DNA of 64,000 bases, from contig NW_019775669.1 of assembly GCF_001039355.2 (NCBI RefSeq), positions 508,802 to 572,801 of the forward strand, given 5' to 3'. Shown here one piece after another: positions 13,103-23,122 of this stretch; the stretch's first letter is position 1, and the number at the start of each line of letters is the position of its first letter. A program made the translations under genes and the position numbers. Source of the DNA: Lingula anatina. Lineage: Eukaryota; Brachiopoda; Lingulata; Lingulida; Lingulidae. Below the pieces are notes generated by a model that saw only the letters and a program-made list of their open reading frames with translations, was not told the DNA's origin and ran no database searches.

Positions 13103-13745
13103 TCACCGAGGATCCATCACGGTGGGAGGCTGGACGAAGTCAAGAGTTGGACTTCCTGTGGACATCCAGTAGATATGGCATCTGTTAAAATAGATAGTTA
13201 CGATTTAGTATCTGTACTGTATTTTACATGTGAAGAAGGTAATTGAGTTACATGTATGTTCTTTCCTAGAAAATACAAGATAAAGAACACTTTATTGCCC
13301 ATCGATTAAAACAATAGTGATAATACACAGTATCACATTACGACATTTAAACGAACAAACGAATAAGTGTCAGATTCAATATTATATTGCATAACGTAAA
13401 GGCATAAATTTATGCAACCGAGCAGATGCAATACACACCATGCAAATATAAAAGAAATACTTACTTCCAGGAGAGCGCCTTACAGGTTTTTACGCAGGCT
13501 ACATAACCTTTCCCTCTGTCGCAGCATCGCCACTGGACATAATTCGTGTCCCGAAACCGTCTGTTGTGATCAAAGCAGTTCCAGAATCGCTTCTCGCACC
13601 TTCTTAGGCATTTCTCTCTTTGTCGAATATCATTTACAAGTCTTGTCGTCTCCCCGACATTGGAAGTGGAATTTCTTATAAGGCTTATCATGAACGACAA
13701 TAAGCAAATTATGAACAAAGTATTTCTCGTCCATAAAACCTGCAT
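13103..13745 (-). CDS. secreted cysteine-rich peptide, two exons (13465-13745 and 13103-13181)
   Basis: Exon 1 starts at ATG 13745 and encodes a clear signal peptide (hydrophobic core LFIICLLSFMISLI), then a basic, cysteine-rich mature region. It ends at 13465 with a strong donor, GTAAGTAT. The 283-bp intron (13182-13464) ends in the acceptor TATTTTAACAG. Exon 2 keeps the frame, adds 26 residues including one further cysteine, and stops at 13103-13105. The product is 119 residues. Spacing is C-x3-C-x6-C-x16-CC-x8-C-x3-C-x6-C, eight cysteines, so four disulfides are possible. The C-x3-C-x6-C module occurs twice. I do not recognise the family; it could be a signalling peptide, an antimicrobial or another secreted effector. 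It lies between two receptor genes on the same strand. The TTG-initiated extension upstream of the ATG is unlikely to be used. Confidence 0.72.
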
Positions 13746-14175
13746 TCTACACAAGGCCAGGTATTCAGTTATGTCGTGTAACGAATTCTAAAAGACTGAA
13801 AATAGGACTGACCTCTGTGTCACAGCTGGTAATAGGAAGCGTATGAGTCTCAACCACTAAACGAACGTGTTTAGTCTGTACTTGAGAAAAGACTAACGAA
13901 TCTAATTAAGGAACATGCTAGGTGCTAATACACATCGTCAAAAATATTTAACACCTCTTAAGGGTATTGTATTGTAACCCTTCATTATCACCCAGATACC
14001 GAAAATGAGGTTTTTCCTGCATCTAATTATTCAATAGTGCATCTATCTTTGTGCTGATTGAAAACAATAAAAAAAACCCTCGAAAATATAAATATCGACA
14101 TTTATATTTCTCGTTGCAATGTTTGTGCATAAGCAACTCAAACCTTCGTCGTCAATGAACACCTGGTTACTATCT

Positions 14176-14224
<49 letters not shown>

Positions 14225-15855
14225 AGTAAGTAAGAGTATTTTATTTAGTATGCGCATTTTCCTGGGTGTCATGACACTTTTAACTTTTTCAGGCTAATAC
14301 TGCAATTTCTTCAAAACGTTGCAGAAGTTTGAAGTGACTATCTGTATATGCTTCAGTGATACTGCTTTACCAGTTTTCAGTTTAATTAATGGCAATCATT
14401 TTGTTTAATAGCTCCTTAACATTGAACTAATCAATAAGAACATTTTTACTTTTCCATCTATCAAATATGGCATATATTCCTCGTCATTCTTTGAATATCT
14501 TGGGTTGTAAATCGCGCTGTTCTATAGAGATGAACAACACAACCGATACAAGAATAAAGATCACACTTTGCTCGAAAGAAAGAATATATTTTTTTATTTC
14601 ATTGGAAGAGTTTGAACTATAACTAAAAAAGTTAAGTACCAGTACAGTAAAACATAATATTATATTTTGTAATAAATTATCAAAACATGATTAAATATGA
14701 AATAATGAAACATGAAGATGATAAAGCACTTCATCCACTTAAATCGATGATAATCTCACTGACGAACCTCTTTCAAAAATTATATTGTCATAAGGAGGAG
14801 CACGAAAAATGATAGATCGCCACTTGACAAAACACTATATTAATGAAACACATCAATCATCGATACTTTTCTCGAGATAGATAATAGATTTGTTATGACT
14901 GATCAACTACAAGAAGGTTTTATGTCAACGACAGGTGGTGAACATGACAATGCACTTAGATGGAGTAAGTTGATTAATATCTACACGTACACGCAGGCAC
15001 ATGGGGGTGGGGTGGGGCAGCTTAACAATAGCAAAAACAAGGAGGTAGGGGGACGGGTCAACCAATATTATGTTCTCTTACCGACTTCGGTTGCCTGTGG
15101 TCTCGTCCCAAGATTTTGTACTGCCTTCAAGAGAGAGTAAGGATGTTTAAAAGTTTTGCAGGTACATACCCCGTCTAGTATTAATGCAAAGATTCGCACG
15201 CGTGTACATATTTTAACAAACATATACAATGCGCATAAAGTATATACATAAATACATATACATAAACATTAACCGTACAGTCTGAATATAATAACCAACA
15301 GCGAGTATGGAACATCAAATTCCATGTCATTTAAACATTGAGAGTTTTGTTTTAAGGAATTTTGGTAAAAAAATCGAACATGCTTCTTTTACAAGTTCGT
15401 TTATAGAGAAAATGAAAATGGATAAAGAAATCACTGCTTGGGTGCGTTAGTAAGAGAGAAACTTATCATTTGGTTCCTTTGTCCATTGTGCTTATCGATG
15501 GCATTAGTTTTCATTGTGTTGAAAATAAGAGCTAATTAATTTTAATGGACACGAGTTTTGAGAGCTTGATATGCTTTAAATAAATTGAAAATTTTAGCAG
15601 TATTCTTTGTTTTTTGTGGATGTGAAAAGTTAAAAAGCTTCAGTACAAAATCGCTCTACGTGTTCACGTACTAATACATTTGCTTACTACATGTGTGGTA
15701 CTGCTGTACGTGGTTAATCAAATTATTATTAATATTATTAAATTTGCAACCCCAGGGTTGGATAAATACATTCTTTGCATCATAGTTGAATAAAACCACT
15801 AGTGAAACAATATAACTAAAATGCAAGGTTAAAAATAAAATAAAATAAAGTCAAT
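13746..15855. other. intergenic, no supported gene
   Basis: The stretch contains a long TC microsatellite at 14181-14221 and AT-rich sequence. The short ORFs on both strands show no domain, signal peptide or splice-site support. I see nothing else in it. Confidence 0.6.
14181..14221. repeat. (TC)n microsatellite
   Basis: A pure TC dinucleotide run of about 41 bp. Confidence 0.97.
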
Positions 15856-16890
15856 TTAGGAACTTGTATATCGCACCGGTTAAAAAAAGTCACTCATTGA
15901 TCATTTGGTTTCAATTTTAGGTCTTTTGAATGTCACCGGTTCCCTCAATGAATATTTGACATTTTGTTTTGGTTGTAAAAGATAATGCAATCTATGATCC
16001 GGTTCATTTGATATCCTAATAAACGATTTTTGCATGTATTGAGCCGTCTTTCACTTAGTAGTTCAAGTTTACTATGTTCACAAGCAGTGTCATATTCAAG
16101 ATCAGGAGGAATTATCTTAAGAGCTCTTTCTTGAGACTTTTCTACTAGGGCAGTCAATTCATTTGTTGACCCAAACTGACTGTCTGGTAATAAGTTACAA
16201 GGTCATCAGTTGTAAGGCCTGTACGCTTCAGATGCTGTAGAAAATAAATCCTTCTGCTTGCTTTTTTGGTGATTTTCCCTCTATGGACCTTCCGTGTGAA
16301 GTCATAAGAGATATACCAGGCCTACCCAACTACCAGACTCGGCACCGAATGATCCCGAATTCACCGGTAGATCGGACCTCACTACCCGTTTTCAAGGTGT
16401 GAGTCAGTACGCATTTCACAGTATCATACCCCGAACAAATTTTGAGTGGTGATGCAATACTTTTCAACCTCGCTGAGAATCGTCACTATCACATCGCGTA
16501 CTAAGCAAGAGCGGTGTCGCGTCTGATACTGTGAAATGCGTACTGATACACACCTTGAAAACGGGTAGTGTGGTCCGATCTACCGGTGAATTCAGGATCA
16601 TTCGGTGCCGAGTCTGGTAGTTGGGAAGGCCTGTTTACACTCCGAGTAATTTAAATGATTCTACAAATTCAATTTCTGTTTTGTCAGTAACGAACTTAGG
16701 GATATCTGCATTCTTGCGTTTAAATGATATGGCCATTTGTTTTGTTTTTTTTTCCTGTTTAATCGCATTTTGTTTGTCCTAGACCAGTCCCATGTTGTGT
16801 CAGCAATTTGCTGTAATTTGCTTTCATCAAATAGTCTACGAATCTCAGAAACTGTTGTGTCATCCATACAAGTGGTTTGTATATTGTCAT
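15856..16890 (-). mobile_element. CR1/Jockey-like LINE reverse-transcriptase remnant, split by an insertion
   Basis: Read on the minus strand, the remnant contains the catalytic block (MDDTTVSEI near 16867, from the usual Y-V-D-D-T-T), then the thumb-like segment with DWSRTNKMRLN and LLGV. After an interruption it resumes with YISYD, a KKASRRIYFLQHLKR block and QERALKII, followed by LELLSERR and a degraded C-terminus. These blocks and their order are those of non-LTR retrotransposon reverse transcriptases. At least two frame changes and several stops make it inactive. The 317-bp fold-back element at 16317-16633 sits exactly between LLGV and YIS. There is no endonuclease domain, so the copy is truncated at the 5' end. 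Confidence 0.8.
16317..16633. mobile_element. fold-back element with 110-bp terminal inverted repeats
   Basis: The arms 16317-16426 and 16524-16633 are inverted copies of 110 bp with 5 mismatches (about 95% identity), around a 97-bp unrelated centre. The ends read CAGGCCT...AGGCCTG. Flanking bases TATAC (left) and TTTAC (right) look like an imperfect 5-bp target duplication. This agrees with the interrupted LINE, where the reading continues L-L-G-V / Y-I-S across the site. It has no ORF, so it is a non-autonomous MITE-like element that was mobilised after the LINE inserted. Confidence 0.85.
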
Positions 16891-17178
16891 GAAAATATTG
16901 TTACTAACACCATTGGGCATACACGATTTACAATAACGAATAACGTTGTTTTGAGCAGTTGTGTCTCTCTTTGTAAACGTACATACAAGTTCCGCCACAA
17001 CAAATATGCTGTAGTTTAATAGAAACCAGTAGAGGTAGATGAAAATTACTAAAAATGCCTCAGGCATCTACACAAGGTGAATTTCATTGTTCACTTTTCA
17101 GAATAGTTAAAATTATCCTTATGATAATTTATCCTCTTTTATGCGTATCATGCTATACACGAGGTATACTTGTGAGCC

Positions 17179-17195
17179 GCAGTGCCATCTAGCGG
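17179..17195 (-). promoter_or_regulatory. CTCF-like motif past receptor gene 2
   Basis: These 17 bp are identical to the motif past receptor gene 1 (8194-8210) and lie 30 bp beyond the stop codon. The identity persists although the bases between motif and stop share no obvious alignment. CTCF-type binding is inferred from the consensus only. Confidence 0.4.
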
Positions 17196-17225
17196 AGGGC
17201 TTATTGGTCCTTCTAGCAGAACTTT

Positions 17226-19844
17226 TCACAGACGGGTGCTGATTGTGGCGCACGTTTGCTCGTGTGTGGGTTTTTCTATACAATAAACTTTAATTTCTTG
17301 CCAAACTCTTTTTGTGCAAACTGTAGCAACAAATATATACACACCGTCTAAGCACGCGGTAAAAATGAACAAAAACCATAGCACTTCGCTTACGGTGGTA
17401 TCAGCGACAGAGCCTGCGACGAAACCAAACACCCAGTGAACGCCCATTAAGGACAGCAACTTCACATAAATCGACAGCGTCTGATTCTTTTGATTGCCTA
17501 AAAGACTTCCTCGTCTTGCCATAGCAATTTTTAGTGATCTCACGCATATTACGAACAATACAGTATTCGATGATATGATGAGGCCAATAGGGGTGACTAA
17601 GAAAACCAGTAGAGGATATTTCTGCGATATCCAGCAAACGCCCATGTTGTAACCAGGTCGGAAATCAGACTGAATACCAGGGACATGATCTAGACTAACA
17701 GCAATGGCAACAAACAGTGCCGGTACACCAAGAGCATAAAAAAGATACACGAACATTTGACGTCTGAAACGGCCCAGGGTGGAGGTTGTCAACGAACCTA
17801 ATTTAGTGCTGAAAGTTTTCACCAATTCTATTGCTATGACGTTCGTCCAGCAGAAAGACGAAAGTACACTCCAGTGAAACAGAGCTCCAATTATCTCACA
17901 TCCGAGTGCATTCCCAATAAAAAATGGACGTAGCAAAAAGAGTACCTTTGACACGAAAAGAATAGTAAAATGTGTGCACTGAAGTCGTAAATGGAAAGTA
18001 TGATATAACTGAACAAAGGGTTGGAGACCAATGCGGATCCCAAGACAAATGATAGAGACGGAGAGGCAAACAATGGAGACGATCCCTGATGCTGCAGAAA
18101 ATTTAAAGAAGTCAACATTTGCGTCCAGTTGTGGGATGACAGCTGAATCTATCAAATCGCTGCAGACAAAGATTGAATCATTCTCGATGATGTAATCCCC
18201 AGGACGTATCAACCTGTTTACGAAAGGAATGTACAACGTGCCATTTTCAAATGTAGTGTATTCAGATATGTTTAGCATGACTCTCGCACAGTCTATTGGG
18301 GGAGCGTGATGTAGGCTGAACGAGTAATTTGAATCTTTGTACACGAACACATAACCTCCATTCTCATACGACAGTTGCAATTCAGCAGTCACATTCGTGA
18401 ATCCAGTGTCAAAAGCTTCGTTAATGGCCCTGAAGTCAGGTTTTGTCTGATTTTGTTTCACGAGAAAATCTGTGATCATCAGAAATGTTTTGCCATCCTT
18501 CATATCCACAGCGTTTGTTATAACATCCCCAAATATTTGAAAGCGTGCTTTTACAAAAGAATTCACATTTGTTCGAAGATTAGTATCAACAAAGGTAAAG
18601 CCATATCCAAGTGATCCTGAGCCGTTTGTCATTTGCCAGGAAGTAATTACCCGTGCACTGTACAGTGTATATTGGTAAACACACGAGTTATTTCTTAGTA
18701 CATAGTCAGCCATACACATCTGATGTGGACATAAAGATATTTGGGATGAAATGCGGCAGTTTGATTGGACTTGCGAGACTGAAGAAACCATTTGTTGCCT
18801 GCCGTTCGTAAACCCGACATTTAATCCGTCCTCCTGATTGAAATCCATAGTAATTGCAAATGAGAAAAACTCCAGTCGTTGGAAGGGATCGTCCCAGGAG
18901 CAGCCTGGTTCTGGACAGCAATAACTACAATAACATTCTTCCATCATAAAACTCAACCCAACAACTGATTTGATGACAACGCCGTTACAAAGTGCGCAGT
19001 AGAAGTTCTTGTAGGAGGATCCCCCTCTTGGTTGAATGTAGTCTTGGTGTTGGTAGCATTTTAGTTCTACATCCGGAGAACTCTCATTGACCATGCAGGT
19101 ACGTATCAAATCAAAACGACACTTTCGAACGGGAGCCCACCTTGGTGGGGAAATTATTTTTTTGCAATAAGGATTGTTTTCCAACTCGGCAATGGGGTCG
19201 TTAACGTTCTCTACGTACACTGACGTGGAACAGTTAAACTTTAAAGTCCAAAATGTGTAATTCGTTACACCATTACATAAAGCACAGTATACATTTTTAA
19301 AATGGATATGAGATGTGTGGTCGGTCACCGGTATTCGCGCCACTGTCGATGTTGTTTCTGTTCCTTCTAGTTCACATTCCTGACGTATATCATGTGCCCT
19401 CCAGAAGTGCGGACAGTCACTTTTTAATATCACATTTTTGATTAAACTACCTATACTTTGCAACGGGGGTTCCAATTCCAACGGATATGGCAAGGCTTTA
19501 CATGTTGGCCATGACGTCATGTTGGACGATTCAAACCTTATCTTCGCTCTTTCAAACTCGATTCTACATTCAAGTTCAAAGTCCAAGCAACAATCACCAA
19601 ACGTCAGACAAAGTTCATCACAAGAACATCTTCTTTTAAATTCCATGTTTCCACTCACAAGGCCGCAGTTCCCTAAACAACTCTGAAATGGACAAGTTTG
19701 GTTGGCCAATGCCTCTTCCGGTCGATTGTCTTCGTCTATATCTTCATCCATGTACATGTACCAATATGGATAAAAGGTGGTCATGGATAGGGACATATCT
19801 ACGACAGAAATCAGCATGAAAATATACAGACATGCTGTATCCAT
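17226..19844 (-). CDS. somatomedin-B-like, adhesion/methuselah-type GPCR, copy 2 (intact)
   Basis: This is the intact paralogue of the receptor 9 kb to its left. The frame is open to an ATG at 19907 (893 codons), but the ATG at 19844 is preferred: it places a signal peptide at the N-terminus and its spacing to a TATA-like box matches copy 1. In 893-residue numbering: a nine-cysteine somatomedin-B-like module at 72-114 (CSCDELC, then GDCC), YCALCNG motifs at 207-213 and 303-309, an N-glycosylated ectodomain to about 600, and TM1-TM7 at roughly 606-626, 640-658, 672-698, 717-738, 764-789, 812-833 and 841-863. A tail follows, ending STRL. Cysteines 670 and 758 form the usual TM3/loop-2 pair. No GPS motif is evident, and the juxtamembrane SIFVC segment resembles methuselah-like receptors. 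It is intronless, suggesting an ancestral retrocopy before tandem duplication. The ligand is unknown. Confidence 0.92.
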   Translation of the reverse strand: MDTACLYIFMLISVVDMSLSMTTFYPYWYMYMDEDIDEDNRPEEALANQTCPFQSCLGNCGLVSGNMEFKRRCSCDELCLTFGDCCLDFELECRIEFERAKIRFESSNMTSWPTCKALPYPLELEPPLQSIGSLIKNVILKSDCPHFWRAHDIRQECELEGTETTSTVARIPVTDHTSHIHFKNVYCALCNGVTNYTFWTLKFNCSTSVYVENVNDPIAELENNPYCKKIISPPRWAPVRKCRFDLIRTCMVNESSPDVELKCYQHQDYIQPRGGSSYKNFYCALCNGVVIKSVVGLSFMMEECYCSYCCPEPGCSWDDPFQRLEFFSFAITMDFNQEDGLNVGFTNGRQQMVSSVSQVQSNCRISSQISLCPHQMCMADYVLRNNSCVYQYTLYSARVITSWQMTNGSGSLGYGFTFVDTNLRTNVNSFVKARFQIFGDVITNAVDMKDGKTFLMITDFLVKQNQTKPDFRAINEAFDTGFTNVTAELQLSYENGGYVFVYKDSNYSFSLHHAPPIDCARVMLNISEYTTFENGTLYIPFVNRLIRPGDYIIENDSIFVCSDLIDSAVIPQLDANVDFFKFSAASGIVSIVCLSVSIICLGIRIGLQPFVQLYHTFHLRLQCTHFTILFVSKVLFLLRPFFIGNALGCEIIGALFHWSVLSSFCWTNVIAIELVKTFSTKLGSLTTSTLGRFRRQMFVYLFYALGVPALFVAIAVSLDHVPGIQSDFRPGYNMGVCWISQKYPLLVFLVTPIGLIISSNTVLFVICVRSLKIAMARRGSLLGNQKNQTLSIYVKLLSLMGVHWVFGFVAGSVADTTVSEVLWFLFIFTACLDGVYIFVATVCTKRVWQEIKVYCIEKPTHEQTCATISTRL

Positions 19845-19961
19845 AATGCTGCAGAGTAAGATACGGTTTAATTTTACGACTCGTTCTTTCCAAGCAGCTA
19901 TTTGCATTTGTCATGATCGTGCACGACTCGCTTGTTAACACAAAGCAGTTAATGTATTAAT

Positions 19962-19970
19962 ACTTATAAG
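19962..19970 (-). promoter_or_regulatory. TATA-like element of receptor gene 2
   Basis: CTTATAAGT on the minus strand lies about 120 bp upstream of the signal-peptide ATG at 19844, close to the 130-bp spacing in copy 1. A start site about 30 bp downstream would place the ATG at 19907 very near the cap, which favours the inner ATG. Confidence 0.35.
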
Positions 19971-20954
19971 TCCTCAATCTCAACAATTGGATGTCGATTA
20001 AAATGGTAATTGAGATTTAATGTCACTCAACTGGGAACAACTTGCAGGTTGTTACATCTTTTTTTCATTAAATTTATTGCTATGATAGATCAGATCACTG
20101 TGATGAAAAAAAAAACATCATTGCCATTTGGCAATTTATCAAATCGTTATGTTTTTTTCTTTTTTGCTTCGTTTGGCACGACACATCCGCCTACAGAAAC
20201 GCTTGTAGGTAGGGGGAAGGAGTGGACGATATTCTCCCTTTCTGCCCACTCTAGGTCCAGCTATCCCCCAACTTGACAACAAGTCACTGGAGACAAACAC
20301 AGTATATCATAGCCTTGAACATCCCTCAGAGCTCGCTAAACAATAGCATACACCAGACATCAATCAGTGTATACGTCGCCTGGTGTGACAGGAATGGTAG
20401 TCCTAGGAATAAAAGTCCGGGGTCCCATATGATTGGTACAGGTAAGGGTTAGTCGGAGTATTGTGGTTAGTATGTGAGACGAAAGTTACCTGTGCAAAGC
20501 AATTGGGAACAGACTACATGCACGGTTCCTAGAGTGCTTCCATTCCTGTTACACTGGTTTTCAACCGCTCTGTCACATGACCCTGGATCTTGTTCTGTGG
20601 TTTGTAAGTTGAGTCGTTTTGCTGATACGCCCTACACGTACCTTCGGATTGTCTGGAAAAAAGATCTCGAAAATTTGTATCTACCTTGTATGTTCCTGTA
20701 ATTATCAATTTACTAACTCTTCATTCCCAAACATATTATCAACAATGATTTATGCTGGAAGGGATCAAGCTTGAACTCCGTTGAGGATGTAAGGTTTCTG
20801 TCCTGGGGAGGAGTCAATGCTTCTTACAAGTGTTCCTTTGTGTAATTTCCTCGATGAATCATGTATGTATGTGTGCCAGTGTGTCAAGTTTTATCTCAAT
20901 ATTGCTTAAATTGAAAAAGTATTTTGTTTTATCTATCTTCGTTTTATCCAAACC
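19971..20954. other. intergenic, no supported gene
   Basis: Short ORFs only. I see no splice-flanked coding segment, RNA gene or mobile-element end in this interval. Confidence 0.6.
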
Positions 20955-21050
20955 CCGCTGCTGCCCAAGCATTCCACCGTGTCCAAGAAAACCTTGCAGG
21001 CGTCCTGCCCGTCCAACAGGGCCTCCTCTCTCGAGTCGCTCTGATCACCA
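20955..21050 (-). pseudogene. stranded fragment of the ankyrin gene
   Basis: These 96 bp match 25724-25820 inside the ankyrin gene, in the same orientation, with about seven differences including a one-base deletion. The copy reads GDQSDSREEALLDGQDACKVF, cut here to its first part, where the gene reads GDQSESREEALLDGQDARKVF; the deletion then shifts the frame near TVE. Similarity stops sharply on both sides. No ankyrin-repeat part is present, so it is a partial duplication and not a second gene. Confidence 0.85.
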
Positions 21051-21239
21051 ACCGTCACAGAGTCAGATTAATTACTTTAACGTATAGGTGTTACTTGAGA
21101 TAGGTACACTGTACCATGACCTATAGTGTATTTGGCGAATTCTAATCTTAAGATACATGTAGTTGGTTGCTGCTGTTGTTTTTTATTTCAATACTTCTCT
21201 CTTTGAAAGGCGGGAAATGCATATCGATAGTTTGCTCTT

Positions 21240-21241
<2 letters not shown>

Positions 21242-21305
<64 letters not shown>
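21242..21305. repeat. poly-T tract (64 nt)
   Basis: An uninterrupted T homopolymer. Read on the minus strand it is a poly-A run, but no retrocopied gene or SINE is recognisable next to it and no target duplication was found. Confidence 0.95.
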
Positions 21306-21306
<1 letters not shown>

Positions 21307-23065
21307 AGATGGTTATTTTAACTGGAATTCTAGGTTACACACACGTAACACTTGATTAGGCAAGCTTTTAAGCCATTGGAGTTATCTTACTTAACAGACC
21401 CAAGATGAAGTCTGTTTGCAGCATTTGGCCGCATCAGCGTAACACTGATATGAAGAGCAGGTACTCCGGCAATGTATCAGTTGAGACCGAGCATAAACCT
21501 CAAGCACAATCCTGGATAAGCAGAATTATGTGTCGATTCCCAACGTTTACATGTATATGTCAGTCGTCCGAAGACTGAGTGCTCATATTTACTTGATTTC
21601 CTTGGAAATAGAATCGATACACAACATCGATTTTGTTTTATTTCTATAACACTCGCTGAGCTTGGCAATATTTATTGACTTATATTTACTGGAGATTTCT
21701 TATCAATCTCTCTTACAAGAAAATACACAGTATAGTTTTTTTTCAAAATCCTAGTAATTTTGCCTTTCTATTTTTCTTCATGGTGGCGTATCTCAGACAG
21801 TTTAGAACTAAAAGCACTATGCAGTCATATTTGCCAAGCACAGGGCTGGTGAATTCTCAATTCAAAATAAAAAAATATGAAAGTAAACATTATGCACAGT
21901 TCTATGAATGGAATATTAGTTTCCCTGGTGCTTATTTCAATACCTGAAAGTGAAGAGATGTAAGCTTCTTTGTGACTCATCAATACCAGATGGACCCTTC
22001 TGTGGGTTTATCACACCTTTACGATCTCAAGTGTTCGGCGGTTTTATTTGAGAGGGGGAGAACTTTCTGTCACTGCGTTTGAGTAAACTGCGTGAAGTCG
22101 TTTGTAGAGGTGTTCCAGGTAGTCGTGTAACAATAATGTTATTTTAGAATATTTCACGGTGTGGCAGGGCGAGGTTGTCACAGGCACGGCACAGCTGTGG
22201 GGTTAGAAGGTTAAGCGGGTTATTGTAGATTGTAGAAGCTAAATGCCATCTTCATCGAGATTCAGGACTTGTTGAGATTTTAATGATCGTCAGTAGAGTC
22301 CTGGCGCGTTTTAGACACGACTTAAGGCTACTCCAAACTACACTGAATTGCACGATTGTTCCCGCATTATTCGCGTCTTACAATGCTTTTTTAGCCGGAT
22401 TATTTTGAATTGTAATGATACAAAGGCACACCTGCCAGCCAGGTTTTACCGTAAACAAAACCCACGCAGCGTAAAATGTATGTCTAATTACTACTTCAAT
22501 TTGCCGGGACGATATGCATATTGCGACATATTACTAAGGAACGGATGGTGAAATGAATACATGTTCAGTTCCGGTAATGTTAGAATTGTATACAGCTTTT
22601 AAATAACATCTCCATTTGCCACGATAAAACATTTATGATCAGTGCATGACTAATATCATTTCTACTTTTAAAAACATTTTGATTTAAGGCTAAAAGCCAT
22701 AGAAAATTACCAACTGTTAGTAATTTATTCCCACAGTTATTATTTTCCGTTTTAAAAAACATTTTGATTATGCGCGATTAGCATAACACAAAATGATCAC
22801 CTGTGCCGTGAGAAAATTAAAAGCAGGTTATCGTTGTGCTACGATACAGCAACGGGGTACTGTTAAAACGAGAAAATGCAAAATATCAAAAAGATCAATT
22901 ATGCTATTCATCGATATCCTTTTTCATTTAATGGTTGAATAAGTGAGTATGCGTTACGCAATCAGTTCATTGTAATACTGATAATGCCCACTGGGGCAAG
23001 GTGAACTGCTGAACTTCTGTAAAGACATAAGTTCCCCCCCCCCCCTACAGATGCAGGCTAGCCTG

Positions 23066-23122
23066 TGATATCGGGGGCTTCTAAAATAGTGTCTCTGATA
23101 TCAGGGTCTTCTACAATAGTTT
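23066..23122. repeat. 30-bp tandem duplication
   Basis: Two diverged copies of a unit beginning TGATATC and containing CTTCTA-AATAGT occur head to tail with a 30-bp period. No function is evident. Confidence 0.7.

Noticed and set aside
20830-21087. Plus-strand ORF of 85 codons overlapping the ankyrin fragment
   Set aside because: It is the antisense of the duplicated ankyrin piece; the homology is to the minus-strand reading.
21242-21305. Poly-A tail (minus strand) of a retrocopy or SINE
   Set aside because: No retrocopied gene, SINE promoter boxes or target duplication could be found beside the homopolymer.
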